Below, piece after piece: positions 11,074 through 22,215 of a stretch of DNA of 64,000 nt. The position numbers were made by a program, and so were the translations under genes. Source of the DNA: Pyrenopolyporus hunteri (taxonomy: Eukaryota; Ascomycota; Sordariomycetes; Xylariales; Hypoxylaceae); the NCBI GenBank assembly GCA_902806595.1, contig CADCXC010000038.1:3100001-3164000 (forward strand). Reading direction: 5' to 3'. The number at the start of each line of letters is the position of its first letter. Position 1 is the first letter of the stretch. Below the pieces are notes generated by a model, which had not been told where the DNA came from, made no database searches, and saw only the letters and a program-made list of their open reading frames with translations.

Positions 11074-13503
11074 ATGACCCTATTCCCCTTCTTAAATCGA
11101 AGCGCTCCTTCGATACTGCGAACTTCAAAGCAGCTCGTCCCTAGATTCACATCGAGACCTTTAAACTCGCCATTTCACCCCAAACTCTCGAGTAAACCAC
11201 TCCCAAGCAGCACCCCTTACAAAGTTGCAGTTCGATCGTTTGCTTCGAAAATGGATGCCCAGGAACTCCAGCAATATCTTGCCGATGCACCCCCGAGTGT
11301 TGTGAGACTTGACATAGAGAAGCATTTCGACGCCTTAACGGATCGGCAGAAGAGATACGCACACTTCGTTAGCAGGTAGCTACCCTTTTTTTTTACTACT
11401 CTTTTGTGAGATATGGCAACATGATAAAACTAATGGTCCCCCCATAGAGCATCGTTCGAGGGCACCAGGATTGTGGCCAGGCAGATCTCGCCGGAATCTG
11501 AGCCAATAGTAAGCCAGTCAGCGCCTTAGCCGCCTTATTATATAATTATATTTATTTGCGTACAGTTTGATTTCATCGTAGCCCTTCAGAAGAGTAGCGG
11601 CGGCGATTGGAAAGCGCTGCAGGCCAAGGCTGGCATATCCGATGAGGAGCTGGAGCAATTCCTGCAGTATGCCGCCCAATTCTTGGGAAACAACGGTAAC
11701 TACAAGAGCTTCGGAGATGCCAAGTTTATCCCACGATGCTCTGAATCCGCTTTTGCCGCGCTTGCGGCAACATCCCCGGATGCTCAGGCCTTCTACAACG
11801 CCACCTCTGGCGCCATCTTCTCCGCCAACAACCCTGCCTTGCTGCATCTTGGCTACCCGGAGGAAGGACATATGACCACCTACTACCCAGGGTCGCCTGA
11901 CATCACCAAAATCGAAATAGACGCTATTTCAGCATGGATGGAGAAGAAAGGTCTGCTCCCGGAGAACACCCGCCTGGTAAAGAACAAGGATGGCTCGTTT
12001 GAGATCCTGATAGCTTCCGCAATCCGCACTGTTCCTAGTGGAGGAGGTGATATCGGGAAGGAGACTACGTTCAAGATCGAGGACGGCGTATTGGCGGGGA
12101 AGACGATCTCCCTGGTCTATGGCGACCATTCCAAGGAGATGGCTGCTGTAGCAGCAAGTGCGAGGGCGGCGGCGGAAAACGCAGACAACGAAGACCAGCG
12201 GAAGATGTACCAGGCCTACGCGAAATCCTTCGAAGAGGGGTCGCTGCTCGCCTTCAAGGATAGCCAGAGGTTCTGGATCCGAGACAAGGGCCCAATGGTT
12301 GAGTCAAACATAGGCTTTATTGAGACCTACCGCGACCCAGCTGGTATCCGGGCTGAGTGGGAGGGTTTCGCCGCCGTCGTTAACCTAGAACGGACGCGAG
12401 CCTTTGGTGCTCTCGTGCAGGCTGCTCCTTCGCTGATTCCGATTCTGCCGTGGAGCAAGGATTTTGAAAAGGATAATTTCTTGTCTCCGGACTTTACGTC
12501 TCTCGAAGTATTAACATTTGCCGGCTCGGGTATACCAGCCGGGATCAACATCCCTAACTACGACGACATCAGGCAAACCGAAGGTTTCAAGAACGTGTCC
12601 CTCGGGAACGTCGTGAGTGCGAAGGCGCCAAACGAGAAAATCCCGTTCATTGCTGAGAAAGACCTCGACCTTTACCGTCGTTACCGCGATGGCTCCTTCG
12701 AGGTCGTGGTTGGTCTGCACGAACTCACGGGACACGGTTGCGGTAAACTACTGCAAGAGACGTCGCCGGGGCAGTTCAACTTCGATAAGGAGAACCCGCC
12801 CGTATCCCCCTTAACCGGAAAGCCGATTACGACTTGGTATAAACCCGGTCAGACTTGGAGCTCGGCCTTCGGTAGTTGGTCCGGTTCCTACGAAGAGTGC
12901 CGCGCAGAGCTTGTTGCTCTGTATCTAGGCTGCGAATTCCCCATCTTGAAGATCTTCGGCTTCGGTGATGGCTCTGTTGACATGGACGGTGAAGCAGGCG
13001 ATGTCCTCTACACTTCATATCTCTCCATGGCTCGAGCTGGCCTCGTGTCCCTGGAGATGTGGGATCCGAAGAGTCGAAAATGGGGCCAGGCCCATTCGCA
13101 AGCACGGTTTTCTATTCTTAAATGCCTCTTAGAAGCTGGCGATGACTTCTGCAAACTAGATTATAAAGGAGATGACTTGGCCGGTTTGACGATCAACTTG
13201 GACCGTTCGAAGATTCTTACAGCGGGCCGGAAAGCGGTAGGCGACTATCTCCAAAAGTTACACATCTACAAGTCCACGGCCGACGTCGAGGCCGGGACGA
13301 AGTTCTACAGCGATATGACGAATGTCGATCCGGAGTTCTGGGGCAAGAAGGTTAGAGATGAGGTCCTGCGAAATAAGCAGCCTCGAAAAGTGTTCGTCCA
13401 AGCCAATACCTTCTTGGACGAGTCGACCGGCAAGGTCACACTGAAGCACTACGAACCAACCCTCGAGGGGATGATCCAGAGTTGGGCTGAACGAAATATC
13501 TAA
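11074..13503 (+). CDS. Dipeptidyl peptidase III (zinc metallopeptidase M49)
   Basis: Three exons: 11074..11375, 11448..11508, 11566..13503; both introns are GT-AG and phases agree; 766 aa. The zinc-binding HELTGH lies at about residues 506-511 and the second M49 motif EECRAE at about 564-569. GSGIPAGINIPNYDDIR and the C-terminal domain are typical of the family. The enzyme removes dipeptides from the N-terminus of short peptides. Known eukaryotic members are cytosolic. Here 59 residues precede the usual MDAQEL start, rich in Ser/Arg/Leu/Pro with VRSFASK just before Met60. This resembles a cleavable mitochondrial presequence, so two forms (mitochondrial from Met1, cytosolic from Met60) are possible. 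The second exon is only 61 nt. Confidence 0.94.
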
Positions 13504-14066
13504 CTCGAGAGAGAGAAGAGTTAACTCAGATAAAGAGTCAGCTATGAGCATCTATCATACTTCGTGCTCCGCATTCAAGGGGCTCATATGTATAGATCAT
13601 TATCAGTAAAAAAAAAAGAATAAAGACAGCTTGCTGAAGAAGCTCTTATGTTTCCGTGACCAACCAACCAGGAGAGTGAAAAAGCATTTCACTCGATTGA
13701 CCAATAATTGGAATGGCGAGAATCGTCCCCTAACTCGTTGTCCCAGGAAGAGCCTTGCTCGTAGTATGGTAGGCCGTGGTCCGGAAAGCGCGTCGCTTCA
13801 CTTCTGCGGATACCAGTAACACATGGAGAAGCGCTCATAAACGATGCCAGTGGGGATTTGCCTTAATAGTCGTTTATTGACTAGAACCTCGATTACAGAC
13901 GCCAGAATCAATGTGACCGATGCCTCAACGTCCAGATGCAATTGGCAAATCCAGCCCAGTTCCGCGATCCGCCGTCCGCAAAGTCATTTAATAATGTTTT
14001 TCTCTAGAGCAAGATTCCCTTCCTTAAAAACCCCCTCCGGTCTCCGAGCGCGCGAGCGCGTCAAGC
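13504..14066. other. Convergent 3' spacer DPP3 / eL6
   Basis: 563 bp between the two stop codons. An A-run (13608-13617) and AT-rich 3' UTR-like sequence lie near DPP3. No gene was recognised; short open frames here lack protein-like composition. Confidence 0.45.
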
Positions 14067-15009
14067 CTACCACTTCATCTCGTGGGGCTTGTCGCCCTTT
14101 CGGAGGCTGAAAGAGCTGGCCAGGTAGCTGGCGAGCAGGTCTACCTTCTTGATGTTGGCGATCAGCGCCTTGTCGATGGTCTTCTGGTCCGCCGCTCGGT
14201 TGCTGCTGATCTCCTTCTTCTGTAATCACCGTATATTAGCTTCTCTATTCCTCTCACCCGTATAGGATTTCCCCTTAAGCTGTGTGGATCCCGTACCTGT
14301 GGCTTCTCGCCTTGCTTGAAGAACGCGTCCTCGCTCGCCTTGTCCTTGGTCTTGTCTCGGGCGAAGTACTGGGCTTGCGAGACCTCGTCAACCTTGGCCT
14401 GATCTAAGCCGCTCAGGTCGATCTTGTAGGAGGTGGCGATGACGTATCGCGAGTTGACTCGTCGCAGGGGCACGCCGTTGATCTTGAAGGGGCCGGTGAC
14501 GAGCAGGACGCCCTCGTCTAGGGTCTTGAGGAGGACTACTCGCTTGCCTCGGAAGCGGCCGGCGAGGAGGATGAGGACGGTGCCGGGCTGCAGCGACTTT
14601 CGCGGCGCCCAGGGACGGACGGCCTTGCGGACCTGTAGAGCCGGCAGGCGTTAGCAACTGAAATCCGTAAAGTGTGAATATCACTGGGTTTTGCAGTGCG
14701 CCCATGTGATTGTTCATGTAATCGAAATCCAATATATATGACTGCACCAGCCTCGAATTCAAGGCGAATTCGGTGCGACCACAATTTCTTTTTCTTTTCC
14801 CCTCCGCCATTCCAAATATCCAGCCTGTTGCGCTTCTACCAAGTGCCGTGGAATCTGTCGGTTTCGGATATTTGTAAATAATCATTGCAACTCACCGTCT
14901 TCGGCTGGGGCTCATCCTCAGCAGGGTACCACTTCTGGGCCTTTTGGGAAGGGTGAGGGACCTCCCGGGTCGACTTTCCGAACGTCTTCTGTGTGCTCGG
15001 CTGCGACAT
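14067..15009 (-). CDS. RPL6: 60S ribosomal protein eL6
   Basis: Exons 15009..14896, 14632..14297 and 14219..14067; introns of 263 and 77 nt, both phase 0; 200 aa. The protein begins MSQPSTQKTFGKS. The core RPWAPRKSLQPGTVLILLAGRF (split here only for description) followed by GKRVVLL, VTGPFKINGVPLRRV and YVIATSYKID is the eL6 SH3-like fold, and it ends GDKPHEMKW. It is a structural protein of the large subunit. The long first intron close to the start is common in fungal ribosomal protein genes. The gene is divergent from RPN13 across 583 bp. I looked for a snoRNA in the 263-nt intron and found no convincing C/D boxes. Confidence 0.96.
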
Positions 15010-15592
15010 CGTGAAGGGTTGTCGAGGGCTTGCTGTGGGTGGTGAAAGGAAATTGGTTGACTCCTCGTGGTGTTGATGATGCGAGGTCAGAAATTCCACT
15101 TTGCGCAAAAAGTTCAATTCAGTTGTGGGCTTAGGCGAAGCCCTGGTGCCACCGATAAGAAATCAATCCCGTGCAGCCGGGGTGGGGCTAATGTACCTTA
15201 GGTTCCTGGGTGTGGCTTAGGTGCTTGTTAAGCCACATCAATCCTTAGGTACCTAGGTACCTAGGCACCTAGGTAGAGGTTCGGATTGAGCTATGACCTC
15301 AGAAACCTCTAGCACATAGTGCAATTACAGTGCGCTTGAAATGACCTACCGCGGTACCTACCTCAAGTATAAGATCGGTCGACGTAGCTCTTACGTAAGC
15401 TGCCTTAAGCTTCCATGTACATATCTAATCGTATCCACTCTTGACGAAGCTCTTGCAGCCTTGCATCCATCCAGCTTCTTCTCTCTACATACAATTGTCA
15501 CATAGTTGGTTCGATAACAATTTCCACTCCCGTCTTATTCCAATCCCGACGCATTCATTGATTTTTACAAGACAAATAGTCTCATAATAAAC
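15010..15592. promoter_or_regulatory. Divergent promoter region eL6 / RPN13
   Basis: 583 bp between the start codons of the ribosomal protein and the proteasome receptor. It carries a dense TAGGTACC repeat block at 15245..15276. Pyrimidine-rich sequence lies upstream of each start. No named factor site was recognised. Confidence 0.5.
15245..15276. repeat. TAGGTACC palindromic repeat block
   Basis: Tandem CCTAGGTACCTAGG-type units (one variant has GGCACC) within the eL6/RPN13 promoter. It belongs to the dispersed family seen in most spacers of this window. Confidence 0.9.
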
Positions 15593-17122
15593 ATGTCGAT
15601 AACACCTCTCATAACGTTCAAGGCCGGTATATGCGATGTCGACGTACGTGCTCTCTGACTTAAGGCACTTTAGAGTCAAACCGCTGACCACCACGCTAGA
15701 GTTCCTCGAGGCCGTATAAAGTCAAGGCTTCCCCCCGGCCGGGCTACATTTACCTCTATTCTGAAGATGGTATGAATCGGCTGCTACACTATAAGCAAAG
15801 ATAGCCGTGGTTGCTAACACCACCAGAACTACTTCACTTCTGCTGGCGAGAACGAACCGCTCCTATCCACCAACCCGAGCTAGACCTCGTTATGGTCCCT
15901 ACGGACGGTCACTTCGTACCCTACAATCCCAAAACCCAACCCAACGAGGCAACCAAGCCGAACGGTCGTGTTTTCGTCCTTAAGTTCCTCTCCTCGTCCC
16001 AGCGTTACCTATTCTACCTGCAGTCGAAACCCCAAGGCCGAAGCGGCAACCCGAGCTGGTTCAGCCCTCGCGACTTGAAGATCGGGGAAATCGTCGACAA
16101 GCTTCTGCAGGGCGAGGATGTTGACGTCGCACGCGAATTAGCCTCGATTAACAACAATGACAACGACGACCGACGCGGAGACGATGATGACGAGCCCATG
16201 GAGGACGTCGAAGGTCACGGTGACCCTAACTCTCCCCGCGGAGGCGCTGGGGGTGCTGATCCCGGCGCGACTGGCGGCGACATACGGGAAGAAGGAGAAA
16301 GCGCGCGGGAGGGTGGTGCCGACGGAGCCAGAGCGTAGGTCACCTTTTATCTTTCATTTGCGGCGTTCTGGAAGAGGAGTTGGGATGAGAGCGCTAGATG
16401 ATGCACTTGAGCACTTGACACTAAAGGGAAACGACAAAAAAAGAGCTGCCAGTCAAAGCATTCGGAGGGTTTTGACCTGTTGGATTGCCGTGTAATACTA
16501 GAGATGAGTCCAAGAATGACAAATACTAGACTTTTCCGTCTCGTTGCTCTGAACCTATTTGGCTAGAAAGCAGTACTGACATATCGTTAGTGCCGCCTCG
16601 GGCGCTACCGATGCTGCTACAGCAGTAAGAAACTTCCTGGACTCGTTGAAAGGGGGTGCTGGTGCTGGTGCAAGTCAAGGCGAGGGGAAACTCTACCCTC
16701 TCCTTTCGGATCTTCTCACACCCCCTGTCACTGTTCCCATGGTCCGACAAGCTACAGAGGATGTAGTGGACAATTTACTCAATTTCCTGCCCCCTTCAGT
16801 CCTCGTCCTGTCCCAGCAAGCCGACCAGGGCGATACTACGGCGGAACCCACCGCCGCGGCGATACAAGCCGCTAAGGAAGCGATGAGCCTCGGCCAGAAG
16901 AAGGCGCTTCTAGAGAAGGTTCTGCGGAGTCCGCAGTTCCACCAGAGCTTGACCAGCTTGACAATGGCGATCCGAGACGGCGGCTTACCCAGCATCGCCG
17001 ACGCATTGTCTGTCAAGGTCCAGAACGGGGGTTACCTGAGAGGGAGCCAGATGCCTCTAGGCGGCGGAGATGCCGTGGAAGCCTTTGTTGAGGGCGTAAA
17101 GAAAAGTGTCCAGGAGAAGTAG
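15593..17122 (+). CDS. RPN13: 26S proteasome ubiquitin receptor Rpn13 (ADRM1)
   Basis: Four exons: 15593..15643, 15700..15769, 15827..16334, 16591..17122; 386 aa. Each junction is phase-consistent (0, 1, 2). The N-terminal Pru domain (about residues 1-115) includes ITFKAGICDVD, YIYLYSEDELLHFCWRERT, HFVPYNPKT and RVFVLKF. An acidic Asp/Gly-rich linker follows, interrupted by the 256-nt third intron. The C-terminal DEUBAD-like domain has FLPPSVL, LGQKKALLEKVLRSPQFHQSL and DGGLPSIADAL. In the family, Pru binds Rpn2 and ubiquitin, and the C-terminal domain recruits the deubiquitinase UCH37 where present. Some yeasts lack the C-terminal domain; this gene keeps it. The short first exon (17 codons) was identified by phase and the match to the family's N-terminal strand. 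Confidence 0.93.
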
Positions 17123-17824
17123 ATGTGCATACTATCCCTTGCCGGTGGAGGAGCTGCAGATACTAGCAGACGCACATGCATCTCTTTTGATCTATGGACT
17201 ATTCGGTTTGGCATTCTTTTGATCTCCCAATTGTACTTGTCAGAGAAGGATAGCTGAAACTCAATAGACGCAAGGGCTATCTACGAGCCTAGATACTCGA
17301 AGGAAGCTTGCAAGGCCCTTACATCCTCGAAAGTCCAGATGACTTTCCATGGATTTCGTTTCTTGCCAGACGTCCTCTTAGTTCCTCGAATGTCGTGAAA
17401 CGCCCACAATGTCTCCTAAACCACATCCCCTTTAATCCAAACACTTGTGGCACTGAATCATTGTTCTTAACAATGCAACTGATTTCTAGAACAAGCCGGT
17501 TCTCTCGTCTCTGTTCCAACAAGAGAAACAAACCCATATTAAGGTAATAACAGAATTTATACCAGCAAATAGACGTCACAGCATAATAGGCAGCAAAGGA
17601 CGGGAGTTATCGCAAGTGCTCATGGTATTAAAACGTAATTAGTCTAAAGAGGGTACAGAAACAGAATGCTATTCTCCATTCATCTCCACGTCCCCTTTTT
17701 TCTTTTCTTATCTCTTCTCTCCCCTTGATTCTTTTCTTCGCGCGGCTCTGGTTTACTTAACTCTTGACTCCTATTTTTCTTAATGAGCCCGCCGAGCCTT
17801 CATTAGACTCGACTCGACTCAAAT
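17123..17824. other. Convergent 3' spacer RPN13 / hypothetical
   Basis: 702 bp between stop codons. CT-rich tract 17690-17760 and a short GACTC triplicate at 17806..17820 lie next to the hypothetical gene. No gene was recognised. Confidence 0.4.
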
Positions 17825-18385
17825 TCAACCGTACCAGTGATACTTCTTCTTCCACACTGGGTCGTCCCCCGCCAGCCGCGCTCGTCGAGCCATCTCCATG
17901 AAGGAATCCTCCTCATCCGAGTTTCCACCTGTACTTCCGCTGCTACGGCTTTCATTATCGCTGCCGCTCTGACTCCGACCCGACTCGCCCGAACTAGAAC
18001 CAGCACTAGAACGACCGTTCGCCGCCCCCGCAACAACGGGCGTCTCGCATCCCCGCAGGCCGATGAAGCGGCCGATGCGGCGGCGCTTCTCCTCGAGGGG
18101 CATGTCGGAGGACCAGGCGATGGGGCAGGGGTAGTGGAAGGTCCAGCGGCAGGGGGTCCGCTGGTGGTAGAAGTGGGCGAGCTCCTCGAGCTGCGCGTCC
18201 GTCAGCAGCCAGAAGTTGAGCAGCGTCCCCGGGAACGCCGGGTGGATCTCCCCCGTCGTCAGCTGCACCAGCGGCGCCAGCGGCAGCGCCATCTGCCGCA
18301 GCTTCTCCCGGAACGCCGCGTCCGCCGCCGCCCGCCGGTCTCCGAGCGCGTGTGGCCGGCGCGGGTTGTGCGTTTGGTTCTCCAT
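17825..18385 (-). CDS. Fungal hypothetical protein, Ser/Gly-rich C-terminal half
   Basis: Single exon, 186 aa, starting MENQTHNPRRPHALGD. Residues 20-110 look globular, with PAFPGTLLNFWLLT, LEELAHFYHQ and LEEKRRRIGRFIGLRGC, and several Trp and paired Cys. Residues 115-160 are Ser/Gly-rich. The tail has acidic SDEED followed by a basic/aromatic end KKKYHWYG. The aromatic YHWY end resembles a class of fungal uncharacterised proteins; I cannot name a function. GC content is high in the first half. No signal peptide or membrane segment is visible. The 5' region carries a GGAC tetranucleotide run at 18551..18568. Confidence 0.75.
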   Translation of the reverse strand: MENQTHNPRRPHALGDRRAAADAAFREKLRQMALPLAPLVQLTTGEIHPAFPGTLLNFWLLTDAQLEELAHFYHQRTPCRWTFHYPCPIAWSSDMPLEEKRRRIGRFIGLRGCETPVVAGAANGRSSAGSSSGESGRSQSGSDNESRSSGSTGGNSDEEDSFMEMARRARLAGDDPVWKKKYHWYG

Positions 18386-19220
18386 TGGATGGGAGAGGTT
18401 GAGGAGAGGGGTCGTTGTTGCTTGGTGGGCGAGGAGATCGGATTCGGTCGGTGGTGGCGTGTGGTATAGGTTGTACTGCTTGATGGGCTTGGTTTGAGAA
18501 GAAGGTAGGCTTGTCCTCCTCCTCGGCTTCGTCGGGCGTCTACGTGGGTTGGACGGACGGACGGACGGTTGTAAATTTTTTGTTTGGTTTCAATATCAAC
18601 GAGACGCGTGAGGATTTCAACGAGTGATGGTTTCAATAAAATAAGTGATAATGATAAAATACGAGAACGTTTGTAAAAGATACGTTCCTCTTTTGCTCTT
18701 TTTATTTGCTTTTCTTCTATAATTCAATCGGGCTTTGACAATTGCGTCTAGCCGCCAGCAGCTATGGATGAATGGTAATTTATGTATGACTGGACGTTAG
18801 GAGAGAAACGAGCACTTGGATCCAAACTCAACTACGTAGCTGCTGCGATGAAGTCTCGGGAGCCCGCGCATAAGTTCGAGGGCGGCTGGGGTTTCTTCTT
18901 GTACTTACGGGGACTGCTACAGCGTTCTTTGTTACGTGCTCGACTGCCCTTCCTTTGTCGTTAGCGCCGCCCATGTGCTTAAACGAGAGCTTTGTTCGAG
19001 TAGCTCGAGGTCTTTCATACATAAATATCGCCCAAAGACACATGTTGGAGTACGAATAAACCCTCTATTAATGGTCTCAGAAGCATACTATCTAGGTATT
19101 TATTCTGCCGGGAGTCTTCGTTACGCTACAATGACTTCCCTCGGTGTACCCTGAACAAGCCTGCTACTATTTTTGTTACCCTTTTTGAATCTATAATAGC
19201 TGATAACTCCCATTTCCCCT
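18386..19220. other. Upstream spacer of hypothetical gene / ORC3 3' side
   Basis: 835 bp holding the promoter of the minus-strand hypothetical gene and the ORC3 3' UTR. It includes a (GGAC)4 run at 18551..18568. No coding sequence was recognised. Confidence 0.4.
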
Positions 19221-21605
19221 TCAAAGTCCTTTCCACGCAAGTTTGGCGATGTGGTCAGCCTTTTTCCTGCTTTGCTTGACAAAGCCCATGGCTCTCATTT
19301 CAGCCAATCCACGGTAGAACAAGGCGAGAGCGGTCCGTTCGTCCAGCCCTTCTTCGTTTTCCTCGCCGACAACTCCGTAGTAGGCAGACCAGAGATCAGC
19401 GACGTTGACGAGAGAGCCGGTCTCAAGATAGAATTGATATAAGATGGCAACTGTAGGGAAGGACGGCAGGATATGATCTTCCTTTGTCTCGCAACAAGAA
19501 CAATTGAGATAGTCATGAGGGCGCGACAATGCTCGTTCAACAACACTCCTTGGTCGTGGGATGAACACATCTCTGTAGGGCGATTTCGAATCAAAGAACC
19601 AGAGCTCATTAAAGAGCTTGTCCTTAACACTTTCGCATGGAAGAATCTCTTTTAGATGGACCACGAGTTTGTCAATGTAGTCTGTATAGGCCTTGTCTTC
19701 TTCCGTGAGAGTTGCTGTGTCCTGGCTGAGCTGAACTTTCTGAGCAACAACGGTAGTTCTCAATACTCTGGTCTGCCCGCTGTATTTACTCCGGAGAGTA
19801 TTTCCTTGCTCTTCGGCGTCCGCCTGTAAGGCTTTTACATTAGCTAATAAGCTAGTCAATTCTGCGACGGACTCCATGGCTTCCTTAGGCCACGGATCTA
19901 GGCCGAGACTCGGGTCCCCGTTCTCAATGTCGTATAGGACTTGACTCAAGAACGCTATACTCTCCGTGGGCTGCATCCGCTTTACAGATTCCGAAAACTG
20001 CTCAGTCAGCTCAATGTCGATCCCGCGCGAGAGGGCATCTAGATAAAGTGTGGTGAAATCAGTAGAAAAGGTCTTGTTAGCAGTGAATATTTTTAGTTTG
20101 CGTAGAAGAGCTAGTGACCACTGATGGGAGTCATGAACACAGTCCTTCAGGAGCGCTCTTAGATATTGGTCATCGTCAAGAAGCGACCTAGCCTTCTTTA
20201 TTTTGTGGTTCTCAATGGCATTTTCCACAAATCGACGAAAAGATGGCAAGCATCGCACTGCTTCTAGGTGTTCCCTTCGAAGCATATCGGCCTCTACGCT
20301 ACTAGATAAGAAGACCGTCAATGGGTTTGCGTAGAAGTGGCACATATAAGAGTACTTAGAAGTGTTAGTTGAACGCCTTTGACCCACCAGGATGCGACTT
20401 GCCTTCAATGAGTTCACAAATACTGGAATACTCGACACTTGGTCTCGCTGACGCTCAAGTAGGTTATGTATGAGAGAGGGGCCTAGCCGTAGCGGGACCT
20501 CTGAGTGTGCAACAGCCGCCTTGAAGATCTTGTCAATAATCGATGTTGACTGCTCGACATCGAACTGATCTCCGTAGAGGGTTTGGCAAGTGGACTTCAG
20601 AAGTCGCGCCTGGAACAGCTCCACTGAGGTAGCCACTCCAAAAAGCAGAGCGAACGGGATTCGATCGAGCCACGAGCTAGGATATATTAGTAATGAGACG
20701 TGGACGAAGGATGTAGAATACCGACCTAAAGAGAGATATCAGATCTGATAAAAGGCCGCTTTCGAAGGCCTCGCTGTCTTGAAAGGCGATAATGACATGA
20801 CGACGAGGACTGGACTTGAGATACGCGTGGAGAGCCTCGAGATCGTAGTTTAAATACCTTCGCCCCTAAGATACGAGTTAGACCAGGCTTGTACCAAAAT
20901 TATATGCGTTGACTTGCATCTTTGCCCGTAGCCAATTCCAAGTCGTTTTCGTCGTCTGTCTCCCTTGCGGTTACATCATGTATGATCTTTTTTAGGATCG
21001 CTTTCAGATTAGACGCGTCACCGGATCTTAGCCGCACGACCTTTGCGTCTACTTGAAGCTGTAAGGCTTCTGAGAGCTGTTCGAACAAGAGGTCCTGGGA
21101 AGCTAGGTTTGGGCCGGTGATGATGAAAGCAGAGGGGATCCTGCCCGTGGATGCTTGATCGGGAACTGTCCGTAAAAACGAGGCCACTTGATCTAGGGTA
21201 GACTGATTTGTCATTCGAAGTATACGCTATATATAGTTGTGAGTTATGATCTCATAATATCGTATATGATAGTAGTGACTAACTTGGATCCGCTCGTCAA
21301 TTTTAGACCAGGACGTCTCAAATAATTGCTGCCGAAGACGAATACAGCGTTCATCTTCAGAGCCACCGAGAAGAGGTTGAAAAGTAAGCCAGGTATCGGT
21401 GTCCTGATTGCCTGACTTGCTTGGTTTACTTGATACCTTTCTCCGTTTCGCTGGTCTACTCGCGCCAGCGGCCCCATCTAAGGGGTCGAAGATATAAGCG
21501 GCCTAAGGAGTTGTTAGCAAGGGGTCCGGGTCTCATCTGCTTGAATGTGATTACCTGATGCTGCTTCTCCTCATACGCTTCTCTGAGTGAGTCGTCGACA
21601 GCCAT
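19221..21605 (-). CDS. ORC3: Origin recognition complex subunit 3
   Basis: Five exons: 21605..21555, 21502..21284, 21226..20918, 20865..20726, 20676..19221; 724 aa. The second half matches Orc3: the insertion and winged-helix region with RLGPSLIHNLLERQ, FLSSSVEADMLRREHLEAVRCLPSF, and the C-terminal ILPSFPTVAILYQFYLETGSLVNVADLWSAY (two adjoining segments). The N-terminal part holds the degenerate AAA+ module (SAFIITGPN) and RYLNYDLEALHAYL. Orc3 pairs with Orc2 in the complex that marks replication origins. The third intron has a GC donor (GCAAGT, 20917), required by phase: the alternative GT breaks the frame. The gene is divergent from the PPR gene. Confidence 0.9.
20866..20917 (-). other. GC-AG intron in ORC3
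   Basis: 52-nt intron with GCAAGT donor and CTTAG acceptor. It joins the exon ending ELATGKD to GRRYLNYD in phase 0. Donor GCAAGT is the usual GC-type consensus, and CTAAC lies near the 3' end as branch site. Confidence 0.8.
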
Positions 21606-22215
21606 TGTCAAATGTGACTTTGGTGGCTCATTCCTCGTATGATTTCTTATACGCGTCTTGATGCTTTGAGTGTTGTAAGTGGGTGTGATGCGTCGTGTAC
21701 TTCGTACCCGGGTAGTAATTTACATAAATAGAAGTATGGACCCATACCGTGCCATGTCGTAGGGAGGGTCCTCCGTAGCATTACTGGATCCCTGCCACCG
21801 TCAAACCACCCCTGTATTTTCCATGGCGGGTACCTTGGGGGGTATACCCAAAATTATATGACACCGTATTTTTTAAAAAAGAATATACAGCTTATTTTCA
21901 CCGGCAGGTAATCTATCTCATACTACAATGAATTTCATCACTACCGAGGCCAGTTCGAAACTGAATATACGTGGATGTATTCACGAGATCACGTAGTTTA
22001 GGACGAGCTTCTTGTACGGTTACATGCAGGTACCGGGTATTGGAGTTGTAGTGGGGCTGAGGGGTCCCCCGGAAATGCGCTAGCCGTCGCGGGCAGTGAT
22101 ATCACCCTTATCGTCTTTAAATTTTCTTAGAAAAAGAAAGATTCTCATCTTTTAACATTTTGCCGCCCACCCCTCCAACCGGAGTCGACATACGATATCA
22201 ACCAAATTACCTGTC
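21606..22215. promoter_or_regulatory. Divergent promoter region ORC3 / PPR gene
   Basis: 610 bp between start codons, AT-rich in the centre (around 21850-21910). No specific site was recognised. Confidence 0.45.

Noticed and set aside
14633..14895. snoRNA in the first eL6 intron
   Set aside because: No credible C and D box pair.
16335..16590. snoRNA in the third RPN13 intron
   Set aside because: A GATGATG and CTGA exist but are too far apart, and the C box is imperfect.
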